From positions 1,364,001 to 1,428,000 of the forward strand of contig NZ_JAHPZX010000001.1 of assembly GCF_021325795.1 (NCBI RefSeq): 64,000 nucleotides of DNA, read 5' to 3'. The notes beneath the pieces are model-generated. The model saw nothing but the letters and a program-made list of their open reading frames with translations, was not told where the DNA came from and made no database searches. The DNA comes from Bordetella sp. LUAb4 (GTDB lineage: Bacteria; Pseudomonadota; Gammaproteobacteria; Burkholderiales; Burkholderiaceae_B). Below, piece after piece: positions 9,585-19,133 of this stretch. Each line of letters begins with the position of its first letter. Positions within the stretch are counted from its first letter, which is position 1. The translations under genes were made by a program, and so were the position numbers.

Positions 9585-11552
9585 TTATTTTAACGTCTTT
9601 CCATCAGGGAGGAGATCCGTGGACTTACCGTGTCGAATTAATGCAGATCTGATAAGCCTCGGCCTTCCCTTAACTTCCAACATTATCTTTCCCACATATT
9701 CTCCGACCAGCCCTAATGCAAACAAATTCAAGGATCCGAAGAGAAGAATGGTGATGAGAAGTGTGGTGGCGCCGCGGGGAGCAATATCGGGAAAGAAAAT
9801 CTTAAGTACCGCCACGACTACGCAAAGCACCAAAGAGATACCAAGCATCGCAAAGCCCGTCGAGGTCAGCAATGCCAACGGAGCATTGCTGAAGGAAAAA
9901 ATTCCACGCTTGGCCCAATCGATATTCTTAAGAAGATTGTTCGTCGAACGTCCAAACATCCGTTCGGGCCTGATGTAATCCACACCGACCTGCTTAAAGC
10001 CAACATAAGCGCGAAGCCCGCGCATGAAGAGGTCGCGCTCCGAACATTGCAGCAGCCAACCGACCACGCGCCGATCCATCAGGGAAAAATCACCTGCGTC
10101 ATAAGGAATCGGCACATAGCTGAACGCAGCGAAAACTCGGTAGAAGGCTTTGTACATGAGCCCCCAATGCCAAGGCATTTCGCGCTTTATGCGACGACCG
10201 TAGACAACGTCATAGCCTTCATCCCACTTCTCATGAAAAGCTTCTATAAGTTCGGGGGGATCTTGCAGATCTCCATCGAGCAGAACCACGCTGTTCATCG
10301 TGGCCAACTCCATGCCGCTACGAAATGCCATCTGCGAACCGAAATTTCTGGAATGACTAATACCTATAACGTGGGGGTCGCGGGCGCTGATCTCCTCAAT
10401 GACCTGAATGCTGTTGTCCGGACTGCAATCGTTGACAAAGATAATCTCATAATCGATGGCCAACTTTCTGAAAGTCTCGGTCAACCGGCGATACATATGG
10501 GGGATCGCTTCAGCGTCCTTGTAGCAGGCGATGATGGCAGAAACGCTTCTATGCTTGCGGCGTAGATTTTTCTTGGTTGCGCTCGCAAACGCTTCATCCG
10601 TCATCGTCTTGATCCAGCCGCTCATGCTCTGCAGGCCTTCGGCCAAAGGCGTAGAGGCCTTCCAATCAAGCATCCGGCCGGCCTTCGAAGGATCGGCATA
10701 CCAGTCAGGCGTATCCCAGGAGCGGCCTTCCATACTGCCGAATGCGGGCTCATCCGTAATGCCGAACTGTTGCCGTACTAGTTCCGCCAGTTCTCCGATC
10801 GTGGTCTTCACCCCGCTTCCAATATTGAAGGTTTCGCCATACAGGTCAGGATTCATCCGCGCCGCGGCAAGAATGAAGGCTCGGCAAACATCGTCTACAT
10901 GGACAAAGTCGCGAGATGTTCTCGAATCGACGAAGGGGGGAAGCTTGCCCGCCAAAGCAGACTTCAACACGTTCGGAACCAGCCGCGACGTATCCTCAAG
11001 CGGGCCATAGACGGAGTACAGCCGTAAATGGGTGCAAGGAAATCCCTTTTGCTTACCCATGTAACGCAGGAAGCTCTCCGCAGCGATCTTGGACACCGAG
11101 TAATGGCTATTGGGTTCGCATGCGGCGCCCTCTGCCGGTGCGATGGAGTTGATTCCATACTCAGAAGAGCTGCCTGCATGAACGAAAGCGGAAATCGATT
11201 TTTCGCTCAGCAATCCTACGAGATTGACTAAAGACTGAAAATTAGTCGCATAGATCTTGCTCGCATCTTCTTCGAACGAATAGGCACCGTAAGCCACGCA
11301 GTCGAAGACCGTTTGTGGCCGTATGGAGTCGATGAGATTCTTGGACGAAGAATTATCGGTGAGATCGACCGCTATGACCCTATCATCCGGAATATCGTCA
11401 AGGCGCCAGGATTTCTCACGTTGAACGACCGCGAATACGTCTTGACGTACGGAGGCAACGGCGCGAAACAAATTCGCTCCGACAAAGCCTGACGCCCCCA
11501 GTACCAGGACGGGCCCCCGAAGCTGGCGAATGTAGATATCATTTTCTTGCAT
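9585..11552 (-). CDS. Fusion: NAD-dependent sugar epimerase/dehydratase + polyprenyl-phosphate glycosyltransferase
   Basis: 655 residues in one frame. Residues about 14-320 are an extended SDR: 'VLVLGASGFVGANLF' (NAD site), 'HAGSSSEYG' and catalytic 'YSVSK', with 'SRDFVHVDDVCRAF'. Residues about 340-655 are a GT2 of the GtrB/ArnC type: 'SVSAIIACYKDAEAIP', 'NDCSPDNS', 'DGDLQDPPELI', then two C-terminal membrane helices and 'GEYVGKIMLEVKGRPR'. One polypeptide thus finishes an NDP-sugar and loads it on undecaprenyl phosphate. Its operon partners are the split transketolase upstream and membrane transferase plus GtrA downstream. No internal stop or ribosome site splits the two halves. Sugar identity unknown. 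Confidence 0.88.
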   Translation of the reverse strand: MQENDIYIRQLRGPVLVLGASGFVGANLFRAVASVRQDVFAVVQREKSWRLDDIPDDRVIAVDLTDNSSSKNLIDSIRPQTVFDCVAYGAYSFEEDASKIYATNFQSLVNLVGLLSEKSISAFVHAGSSSEYGINSIAPAEGAACEPNSHYSVSKIAAESFLRYMGKQKGFPCTHLRLYSVYGPLEDTSRLVPNVLKSALAGKLPPFVDSRTSRDFVHVDDVCRAFILAAARMNPDLYGETFNIGSGVKTTIGELAELVRQQFGITDEPAFGSMEGRSWDTPDWYADPSKAGRMLDWKASTPLAEGLQSMSGWIKTMTDEAFASATKKNLRRKHRSVSAIIACYKDAEAIPHMYRRLTETFRKLAIDYEIIFVNDCSPDNSIQVIEEISARDPHVIGISHSRNFGSQMAFRSGMELATMNSVVLLDGDLQDPPELIEAFHEKWDEGYDVVYGRRIKREMPWHWGLMYKAFYRVFAAFSYVPIPYDAGDFSLMDRRVVGWLLQCSERDLFMRGLRAYVGFKQVGVDYIRPERMFGRSTNNLLKNIDWAKRGIFSFSNAPLALLTSTGFAMLGISLVLCVVVAVLKIFFPDIAPRGATTLLITILLFGSLNLFALGLVGEYVGKIMLEVKGRPRLIRSALIRHGKSTDLLPDGKTLK

Positions 11553-11568
11553 TGACTGTCAAGGCGCT

Positions 11569-12477
11569 CTAATGGGACGTAACGGATATTATTAACTGGG
11601 CGGCGGAAAGCCCGGATTTCTCACGAAGGAAATTCTGTGAGCCATATGCGGCGTATATGTGACTGCGAGCGCAAAGGTGACGGAATTTTGGCGCAAAAAT
11701 ACCGCGCTCGGCCAAATAGAGTGCCAATTCGGCGCCGAATCCACCGCGCGCAACGTGCTCTTCTGCTACACAGATCCCGGGTCCAGCGATGATCTGTTTG
11801 ATCAATTGGTCGGGGATCGGATTTTTTGACAACGGGAGTTCGGCGATAGCCCAGAGATTCGGCCGTTCATTGTCGGGAAGCATCTGAACGGCGCTCACAT
11901 ATAGGCTGGCGAGGGGACCAACGGCGATCACGGTCATGCCGCGGCCATGCGTTAGTTGGCGCCACGGCGAATAAGATGGCACGGGGAGATCTTTGGGCTG
12001 CTCACCTCGACCGAGGCGCAAGTAAGCGGGATTGGTGTCATTCCCCATGCGAGCGATAACCGCCGGTACGTCCTCATCGAATACCGGCACATACGCCGAC
12101 ATATTAGGCAAGGTCAGGAGAATCCCATAGTCTTCGATAGCATGATGTGTGGGGCCCATGACGCCATAGCCGTAACCGCCGCCATTGCCGATCAGTTTGA
12201 CCGGGAGATCGTGGAAACAGACATCATTCCGGATCTGCTCAAACGGCCGTGCGTAACAGAATGGGGCAATGCTGTAAGCCCAAACCTCAAAGCCCTCGCG
12301 CGACATGGCCGCCGCAACGCTGATCATGTTTTGTTCAGCTACGCCGGCATTAATGAAGCGGTTACCCAAGGCGGACTGCAGCGACTCCAGGGCCATGAAC
12401 CCGAGATCGCCGGTAAGAAATGCCATATTGGCTACCGCAGAGCGTTCAACCAATGCATCACAGAATTGTTTCCTCAT
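11569..12477 (-). CDS. Transketolase, C-terminal subunit (Pyr plus C-terminal domains)
   Basis: 302 residues covering the pyrimidine-binding and C-terminal domains of a transketolase: 'FINAGVAEQNMISVAAAMS' carries the Glu that activates thiamine diphosphate, followed by 'GVMGPTHHAIEDYGIL'. The start overlaps the stop of the N-terminal subunit by four bases, indicating coupled translation. Split transketolases are common in sugar-modifying clusters and move a two-carbon ketol unit. A housekeeping pentose-phosphate role is less likely in this operon; generation of a branched or chain-extended NDP-sugar is inferred. Confidence 0.85.
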   Translation of the reverse strand: MRKQFCDALVERSAVANMAFLTGDLGFMALESLQSALGNRFINAGVAEQNMISVAAAMSREGFEVWAYSIAPFCYARPFEQIRNDVCFHDLPVKLIGNGGGYGYGVMGPTHHAIEDYGILLTLPNMSAYVPVFDEDVPAVIARMGNDTNPAYLRLGRGEQPKDLPVPSYSPWRQLTHGRGMTVIAVGPLASLYVSAVQMLPDNERPNLWAIAELPLSKNPIPDQLIKQIIAGPGICVAEEHVARGGFGAELALYLAERGIFAPKFRHLCARSHIYAAYGSQNFLREKSGLSAAQLIISVTSH

Positions 12478-13274
12478 TCCTCATCCACTTCATCGAGCGC
12501 CGACTGATACTGAGCGTCATTTAGAGGCAGGTAATGCCACTGCATACTGTTTTCCATAAACGAAACCCCATACCCCTTCACCGTGTCGAGGATAACTATC
12601 TTGGGACGATCGGCCGGAAGTGAGAGCACCTCCCGGATGGAATCCAGATCATGCCCGGGAACGCGGTGTAGATCGATGTCGAAACCCTGCAGCTTTTGCT
12701 GAAGGGGCGCCATAGATGCAACCTCCGCCGTAGTACCGAAGCCCTGAAGATTATTATGATCCACGAGTATCGTTAAATTCGCCAACTTGTGATGGCAAAG
12801 GAAGATTAGAGCCTCCCAAGTTGACCCTTCTTGCCACTCTCCGTCGGAGGTCATGCAGAAAACGCGATCCGATTTACCTGCAAGTCGCTTTGCCAGCGCA
12901 GTGCCTGCCGCCAACGACAGCCCGTGCCCCAGACTCCCGGTTGCAAACGGAATGTCGGCGAACTTGTTCGCTGGGGGGTGACCAGGGAGATTTGTATTAT
13001 CTCTATGGAACAGTTTCAAGTCATCGTCGGAGAGCAAGCCTTTGCTCCAAAGCGTTATATATAGCGCTCCGGCTGAGTGCCCCTTTGACAGAATGAAATT
13101 ATCCTGTTTATTCAAATATTCGTGCCATATGACCAGCATGGCGTCCAGAGCCGACAGATTTCCGCCTATGTGCCCCACGCCGCTTTCATAATGCATTTGA
13201 AGAAGCCTTCTTCGGGCACGCTTCAAAGCGTTAGAATCGATTTTCAAACTTTTTCTCTCAAAGAACTCAGACAA
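12474..13274 (-). CDS. Transketolase, N-terminal subunit (thiamine diphosphate-binding)
   Basis: 266 residues. 'HIGGNLSALDAMLVI', 'FILSKGHSAGALYITLW', 'ATGSLGHGLSLAAGTALA' and the ThDP/Mg element 'SDGEWQEGSTWEAL...DHNNLQGFG' match the N-terminal half of transketolase. The start appears to be TTG: an in-frame stop lies shortly upstream and no ATG precedes the conserved region. It is the first gene of a minus-strand operon reaching 5,279, so its promoter should lie in 13,275-13,973. It must pair with the C-terminal subunit to bind the cofactor. Confidence 0.85.
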   Translation of the reverse strand: MSEFFERKSLKIDSNALKRARRRLLQMHYESGVGHIGGNLSALDAMLVIWHEYLNKQDNFILSKGHSAGALYITLWSKGLLSDDDLKLFHRDNTNLPGHPPANKFADIPFATGSLGHGLSLAAGTALAKRLAGKSDRVFCMTSDGEWQEGSTWEALIFLCHHKLANLTILVDHNNLQGFGTTAEVASMAPLQQKLQGFDIDLHRVPGHDLDSIREVLSLPADRPKIVILDTVKGYGVSFMENSMQWHYLPLNDAQYQSALDEVDEE

Positions 13275-13973
13275 TCGATTGAATTCCCATTTCTGTTATT
13301 ACCCCGATACAGAGTAATTAACTTAAGTGGTAACCAATATAAATCCCGACGTGTGCATTATTGCAACAATCCTGGTCTTTGGCTAACGGTATTTCTGCGC
13401 ATCTAGTTCGAAGTCAAGGACACTCGCTGCCGCCGGTAATGATAGCCGCTAGGAGCTCCTACGGTAATCTTCAGCTGACCTGCTCTGCATATCGTGCCGA
13501 TTGGGCAAGATCCTAATTTCATTACCCGCTCGTGCTCAACAGGAATATCGCAGCACCCGGATGCGGATCCTGGAGCATGCAGGTTTGCAGGTAGGTGCGC
13601 ACGGCGGGCGCCCTTCCCCTTCGGCAAACCTATCTGAGGCGGCACGCCGCGGCCGGTTGGCCGTGATTGACCGCCCCACCGAGCCAGGCGCTGATATAGC
13701 TCTATGGCTTTGATATCGACCTCATCGCCGCCAAGCCGCAGCGCGGTTGCTCTCCGGAGCCAGCTAGGCGAAGACGCTAAGTGTGGACTCATGGGATTGG
13801 CCCATATCCACATACGCGAGGACGATTCGGCTATGGTGAATGTTGTCGGCAGCATGGTGTGTGGCCAGGGCTCGGCACGAAGCGACCATGCAAGAGCGTT
13901 ACTGCAAGGCCTCACGCCTATGTTGATCGATATACGAGGGTGGTGGCGCTCGTGGGTGGTCAACGGCAGACTC
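13275..13973. other. Long intergenic region without a convincing gene
   Basis: About 700 bases between two minus-strand genes. Open frames on both strands (such as 13403-13963 on - and 13704-14210 on +) overlap each other, lack ribosome sites and show no family motif. Composition is more G+C-rich in the right part than in the neighbours, so a decayed insertion is possible, but I could not match it to a transposase. The left end should contain the transketolase operon promoter; no clear -35/-10 pair was identified. Confidence 0.4.
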
Positions 13974-15587
13974 TCAGCGAAGAGCTTCTATGTGTCCGCA
14001 GTCATGACCCGACTGAGCAGGCTTTGCCAGACGGAGAACAAGCCCACCAAATGTGCCGTAGCTACGATCTCCGGCGGAAGAAATTTCAGCGAACTCTTCA
14101 TAAAGATTCGTTTCTCGAACTGCGGTAAGGATCTCGGCCGCCCCAGGCCATTCGACTCTCGTCGTCGTCATAATGACCCCCGGCGAACAGCGCAAGAGCA
14201 CATCGCGTAAAGCAGAGGATGAAAGTTTTAGCTGGATAACGGCGCTTGTCAGATTCGCCAACTCAGGTGCGGCAGGGAGGTGCCCCGTCAGTGGATAGAG
14301 GGCATGCATAAAACCACTGATCGCTATTGTCCCCCCCGGGAGCGACGCTTGGCGTATCGCTTGGGCCGCTAGTAGATAGTTGCTGCGACTCGTGAATTCC
14401 TCAGGCCATCCCCCAGACGAGAATGCAGCTAAAGCTTCGCGAGTCTGTAGCCACGAATACGTAAGCACCTCCATGCGCGGAACTACAGCACCAAGCAAAG
14501 AAGCGCACATCCCCACTACAGCAGCCCCTCGCAGAAATGCACGATCCCATCCCCAGACAATACGCCACCCTAAAGCCGTTATCCCAGCCAGCCCAATTAG
14601 GCATACGCCGAAGTGATAAGGAAACCCAATTTTGGACGCGGGCTCGATGAGCGGAATCGCCGTCACCAAAAGCCAAAATACCAACCGTGAGAGATTCCTC
14701 GTAGACTTACCTCCGACACTGTCTACTATGACGGATATCGATCCTATAGAAGCAAGCGCTAAAATAACGATATTCTCACGCACCACATACACCGCCGCGG
14801 AAAAGAACAGCTCGCTTCGCTGGTTCATAACCGCGTTATAAATGATGCCGGCCTCTTTGTAGCTATCTAGGAGTGCGCTAGTACCGCCCCGAGCTAGCAT
14901 GACGACTCCAACGACGGCTAAGGTTGTCACCGCTGCACCTATTATTATCCGCACCAATGCACGCCACCCCCTGCTCAACAGTGCAGTAAGTGCCCCTAGC
15001 GCGGCCAATGGTGCAAACGTCTCCCTCAAAAGCACAGTGAGTGCAAGCAGTGCCCCGATGCCGATCCAGCGGCGCACATCGGCTCGATCCGGTGCGTTGA
15101 GGCCGAGCCACAATGCTGTCAATAAAGGCAGATATGCAGCATAAATGCTATTCTTGAACCCAGATTGAATAAAAATTGGTTGATTTAAAACGAACAAAAA
15201 TATGGCGGCAATCAGAATGCCGCCCGTTCTATTACGGCATTCCGCTTCAATAACTCGGAAGAACACGTAGCCGGCCAGACTTGCGACAAGCATATCGGCC
15301 ACACGGAAAGCAATAAAGGCGTTACCTTTGAGAGAAAATATCCAATTCAATAGCATCGGATACAGCATTAACGGGCCAGTATCAGGTAGCCCATCACCTC
15401 TGATCAAACTTGCGTGCATTATCTGGGCGTAATAGAGATAAGCCCCTTCGTCAGTAGTGGGAAGACCACCCAGCAACATGACTCGTGGAAGTGCAACCGC
15501 GAGCAGCACGACGCCAGCCGCGATTCCCCACGGAATACGACGAAAATTCAAAATTACTTGATTTCTGGAAGCCGGGATGGAATACAT
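13974..15587 (-). CDS. PMT/ArnT-like GT-C membrane glycosyltransferase
   Basis: 537 residues with about eleven hydrophobic helices and a soluble C-terminal third. The first periplasmic loop contains 'GGLPTTDEGAYLYYAQIMH', where the Asp-Glu pair matches the catalytic acidic motif of GT39/GT83-like enzymes that use polyprenyl-phosphate sugars. It is flanked by non-coding DNA on both sides (about 700 and 490 bases) and so seems to be a single-gene unit divergent from the 16081 operon. Target (lipid A, O-antigen or protein) is not predictable. Confidence 0.65.
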   Translation of the reverse strand: MYSIPASRNQVILNFRRIPWGIAAGVVLLAVALPRVMLLGGLPTTDEGAYLYYAQIMHASLIRGDGLPDTGPLMLYPMLLNWIFSLKGNAFIAFRVADMLVASLAGYVFFRVIEAECRNRTGGILIAAIFLFVLNQPIFIQSGFKNSIYAAYLPLLTALWLGLNAPDRADVRRWIGIGALLALTVLLRETFAPLAALGALTALLSRGWRALVRIIIGAAVTTLAVVGVVMLARGGTSALLDSYKEAGIIYNAVMNQRSELFFSAAVYVVRENIVILALASIGSISVIVDSVGGKSTRNLSRLVFWLLVTAIPLIEPASKIGFPYHFGVCLIGLAGITALGWRIVWGWDRAFLRGAAVVGMCASLLGAVVPRMEVLTYSWLQTREALAAFSSGGWPEEFTSRSNYLLAAQAIRQASLPGGTIAISGFMHALYPLTGHLPAAPELANLTSAVIQLKLSSSALRDVLLRCSPGVIMTTTRVEWPGAAEILTAVRETNLYEEFAEISSAGDRSYGTFGGLVLRLAKPAQSGHDCGHIEALR

Positions 15588-16080
15588 CGAATTCTATTGA
15601 GAACTGTTACTGGTAGAACGCAGATACCTGGATTTAACGGACATCAATACGAAAGATCGCTAACTGCCTCTAAAAAGGGGCGAATTTCATTATCTACTGT
15701 TTCTCGTTGCGGCCCCGGGGCTTTGGCAATGCGGGATTGTATCGGAAACATCATTGGACGGCATGCAAGTGTCGTCAGCCCGCCATCCACACAGATGTTA
15801 ATAGATTTCCACTTTCATGAGTTTTTCTCAGCTGAATCTTCTCGACTAGAAACTCCGAAGTGGCCTTAGCGTACGCGACCTGCTATGCTTTATCCCCTAC
15901 GTCGCGTGTGACGCTATTTCTAGTGCAGAGCTTCAGAAACGCAGTTATTCATCAGCAGAAGCATTGAGACGCCAGTCGCTTCGAACAGATTAACCGCGAA
16001 AAAAATGCAAATAAATATCATTGTGTCGGCTGAGACTCTACACCGACCAAAATAAAAATAGAATCAGCTTAAGGTTTTAC
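15588..16080. other. Divergent promoter region
   Basis: About 490 A+T-rich bases between divergent genes at 15587 (-) and 16081 (+). It must carry promoters for both. No coding frame with family motifs is present. Immediately before 16081 the sequence 'TAAGGTTTTAC' gives an AGG ribosome site with seven-base spacing. I found no JUMPstart/ops element. Confidence 0.45.
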
Positions 16081-17010
16081 ATGAACACATATTTAGTTAC
16101 AGGGGGCGCGGGCTTCATCGGATCTCATTTGGCTGATGATTTAATCGCAGCCGGCCATGAAGTGCGTATTCTTGACAATTTTTCCACTGGAAAACAACAC
16201 AATATTCACGTCAACGCCCGGGTAATTCGGGGCGATGTCAATGACTATTCGGTGCTCTTGGAAGCGTCGCGCGGATGCGATGGAATTTTTCATCTGGCGG
16301 CTATCGCTTCGGTTGCGAGATCGACGGAAGATTGGCCAGGAACCCACCGAACTAATCAGGGCGCCACAGTCTCAGTTTTAGATTGCGCTCGTGCGCATGG
16401 AAGATTACCTGTAGTCTACGCTTCGTCTGCCGCGGTATATGGCGACTGCAGTACGCTTCCCCTCACGGAGAATTCGGACACCGATCCCATATCAGCCTAT
16501 GGCGCTGACAAACTGGGAGGGGAGCTTCACGCCCGCGTGGGTACATTAATACACCAAATTCCAACGATAGCGTTCCGCTTTTTTAACGTCTACGGGCCGC
16601 GGCAAGATCCCAAATCCCCTTATTCAGGAGTTATTAGCATCTTTGCCGAACAACTCCTGAATGGGCGGAACGTGCTCATACACGGTGATGGACGGCAAAC
16701 ACGGGACTTCATCTACGTGAAGGACGTCGTTGATCACCTGACAGCGGGCATGAAAGCGATGCACGATCGAGCCTTCCCTGTTCCCCAAATTTTTAATGTG
16801 TGCAGCGGGGTAAGTACCTCCATAAAGCAGTTGGCGGATACTATTGCAGAAATAACAAAGCGACCAGCCAGCCTTCACTTCGGTCCCCCCAGAGAAGGCG
16901 ATATCCGGTCTTCTCTTGGATCTAGGTCTAAAACGGAGAAGTTGTTGAATGTAGCACCGCCAACATCGTTGTACCGTGGTCTACAGGCACTTGTTGACTC
17001 CATGGCTTAA
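16081..17010 (+). CDS. NAD-dependent sugar epimerase (GalE/WbpP-like)
   Basis: 309 residues of an extended SDR. The protein starts directly with the NAD-binding loop '[19 protein letters not shown]', has 'FHLAAIASVARS', a Ser-Ser element 'VYASSAAVYGD', catalytic-type 'YGADK' (Tyr/Lys at YxxxK) and 'FRFFNVYGPRQDP', the signature of UDP-hexose 4-epimerases. An in-frame ATG 60 bases upstream was rejected because the domain begins at residue 2 here and a ribosome site precedes it. First gene of a four-gene + operon. Likely epimerises a UDP-hexose or UDP-HexNAc; exact substrate unknown. Confidence 0.82.
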   Translation: MNTYLVTGGAGFIGSHLADDLIAAGHEVRILDNFSTGKQHNIHVNARVIRGDVNDYSVLLEASRGCDGIFHLAAIASVARSTEDWPGTHRTNQGATVSVLDCARAHGRLPVVYASSAAVYGDCSTLPLTENSDTDPISAYGADKLGGELHARVGTLIHQIPTIAFRFFNVYGPRQDPKSPYSGVISIFAEQLLNGRNVLIHGDGRQTRDFIYVKDVVDHLTAGMKAMHDRAFPVPQIFNVCSGVSTSIKQLADTIAEITKRPASLHFGPPREGDIRSSLGSRSKTEKLLNVAPPTSLYRGLQALVDSMA

Positions 17011-17035
17011 AGCCTGCACACACGGGGCGAGAGGA

Positions 17036-19117
17036 ATGACGTTAAACATCGCGGATGACTATTGGCGACGCTTCGCTGGCGCTAAGGAAAATCGATTAGC
17101 GGCAAAGCGCCGAGCGGAAATTATTACGCAAACCTGCGGTTGGGGTCACGTCCTGGACATCGGCTGCGGAGACGGCGCCCTCGTGCGGGAGCTTATAGAG
17201 CAAGGCTTTGTTGCCGAAGGGATTGATTCCTCAGAGATTGCGATAGAGTATGCCCGCTCTCATTCGAGAGCGTCTTTCGCTCGAGAGGATATCTCCGCCC
17301 TGTCCGCTTCGGCAGCGAGCGTCGACATCATTTCGATTTCAGACGTCCTCGAGAATTTAGATGAGTCGGAAATAGGCGGTGCATTAGCAGAGTTGCGACG
17401 AGTAACTAAAAACTATCTAGTTGCCTGGATAACGTGCGAAGGTCGCGCGCAGACGCGTCGGCCCAGGGCTTGGTGGGAGTCTCGTCTGTTGGATGCGGGC
17501 TTCCGAATCGGGTTGCGTGCATTCAACGTACCAGTTGGGGAGATTTGCCGCGGGGTAAGTCGAGAGATCCTGGTCATGGAAAAATGTCCCCAGCCAGCCA
17601 GGTTTTCGCGCAATAGCGAGGCAGTGGGCGATCTCACTACCTGGCCAACAAAGATTTCGGGCGCTTCGTTGAGACGACGTCACATTGCTGCGCAGTTCAT
17701 TCGAGAGGGCGACCGAGCGTTAGATATTTCCTGTGGTACTGGTTGGGGCGCCCATATTCTCGCCGCTAATTCGCTGGCGTCGGAAGTAATAGGAATCGAG
17801 GCTGACGAGCAGGCGATTAGATATGCTGAAAATGGATTCTCGCCGATCAAACGCTTGGCGTTTGTCTGTGAGACTTCCATTCAGTACTTAAATCGGACCC
17901 CAGATATGGCGGTCGATTTTATCTTCGATACAGAAGGCCAATCTGCGCAATTTGAATTCCTTCAGGAATGCTGCCGCGTCCTGAGCCCAGGTGGCCGAAT
18001 CTTCGTTCTTACCAACGGCAATCAACGCGCCACCGTTGGTAATTTCGATTGGGTAAGATCAGGCGGTTTCTTCATCGAACACACTTTTCTCGGACTAGAC
18101 GCACCCCCAAGCGCAGAAGCGTCTGAGATTGAGTCCGACGTCGTCCCCATTCTACTTGCGAAAGATCCGATTTTGGGCTGGGGAACGAAAGTGCAACGCG
18201 AGGTGAATCCATATGTCCTCGAACAGAAGTCACCACCACTGCTGCATTTCAATGCGCAATATGAGAACCCCTGGTTGATACGCAACATGGTGTCGATTGG
18301 AATCCGCTCATTCAACCCTAAATTGCTCGATATTTTAGCTACCCGTGTAATAGAATCGAACAATGGAGTCAACGATATTGCGGCAGCCACTTGTGTCCGC
18401 GCTTATGCCTTTTTGGAAGCGGGTGATCGGCCGCTTACTGAATTTGCGCCGATCCTTAATGAAATCGATGCGAGTCTCTTAGATTTAAATGGAAAGAAGG
18501 CGGACGCCGCAGCGTACCCGCGCTGGCAAATATCGCTGCACTATGTGAAGGCGCTCATCCACCTTAGTATCGGCGAACGCGAACTCGCAAGTGAGAATCT
18601 CCACGCCTGCATATCTCTTCCCTATAATGATTATTCGATCCTGCTCGGCACGAAGGTTGCGGGCGCAAGCTTTTTACTTGGAATGATGAGAATCGCCGAA
18701 GGTGACATCGCCTCAGCACGCCAAGCGTGGCAGATCGGTCTTGATGTAGGAAAGGCAGCGACCAGCATCAGGTGGGAGCGAGAATTCGGCCAGTCGGCCA
18801 TACCGCCAGATTTCGTCTTTCGTGAATTGACGACAGTCCTTGACTTGGCGACGCGCTGCAGCACGGCGCTGCTCCAGTGCCGAGACGGCACGATGTCTGC
18901 ACTAAGTTCGCTGCGCTCTGTGGTGAACAAACAGTGGATGTACGATAAACTCCACCAGCGGCTTCTGGACAGAGAAGCTGAAGTAGAGATTGTCGCGGCA
19001 GACCTACAGAAACAAAACGCCGATTTAGCTAAAGAGATACTGCGCCTCGATTCGCTCTCCAAATTGAAGGACGAGCAGATCAGCCAGCTGAAAGTCCTGT
19101 TGGCTTCCATTAAATAA
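17036..19117 (+). CDS. Tandem methyltransferase protein with C-terminal coiled coil
   Basis: 693 residues. Domain 1 (about 10-190): 'VLDIGCGDGALVRELI', 'IDIISISDVLENLDESE'-like post motifs. Domain 2 (about 215-380): 'ALDISCGTGWGAHILA', 'VIGIEADEQAIRYA', 'CRVLSPGGRIFVLTNGN'. Residues about 400-630 are helical with repeat-like character, and the last 50 ('EAEVEIVAADLQKQNADLA', 'LSKLKDEQISQLKVLL') form a heptad coiled coil. A coiled coil plus methyltransferase resembles chain-length regulators of the WbdD kind that sit with ABC exporters; this one has two methyltransferase domains and no visible kinase. ATG 17036 follows GAGAGG; the longer frame overlaps the epimerase. Confidence 0.75.
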   Translation: MTLNIADDYWRRFAGAKENRLAAKRRAEIITQTCGWGHVLDIGCGDGALVRELIEQGFVAEGIDSSEIAIEYARSHSRASFAREDISALSASAASVDIISISDVLENLDESEIGGALAELRRVTKNYLVAWITCEGRAQTRRPRAWWESRLLDAGFRIGLRAFNVPVGEICRGVSREILVMEKCPQPARFSRNSEAVGDLTTWPTKISGASLRRRHIAAQFIREGDRALDISCGTGWGAHILAANSLASEVIGIEADEQAIRYAENGFSPIKRLAFVCETSIQYLNRTPDMAVDFIFDTEGQSAQFEFLQECCRVLSPGGRIFVLTNGNQRATVGNFDWVRSGGFFIEHTFLGLDAPPSAEASEIESDVVPILLAKDPILGWGTKVQREVNPYVLEQKSPPLLHFNAQYENPWLIRNMVSIGIRSFNPKLLDILATRVIESNNGVNDIAAATCVRAYAFLEAGDRPLTEFAPILNEIDASLLDLNGKKADAAAYPRWQISLHYVKALIHLSIGERELASENLHACISLPYNDYSILLGTKVAGASFLLGMMRIAEGDIASARQAWQIGLDVGKAATSIRWEREFGQSAIPPDFVFRELTTVLDLATRCSTALLQCRDGTMSALSSLRSVVNKQWMYDKLHQRLLDREAEVEIVAADLQKQNADLAKEILRLDSLSKLKDEQISQLKVLLASIK

Positions 19118-19133
19118 TTTTTGATCGTACATA

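Noticed and set aside
13403-13963. 186-codon minus-strand frame in the 700-base gap as a gene
   Set aside because: No ribosome site, no family motif, and overlapping frames of similar length occur on the other strand.
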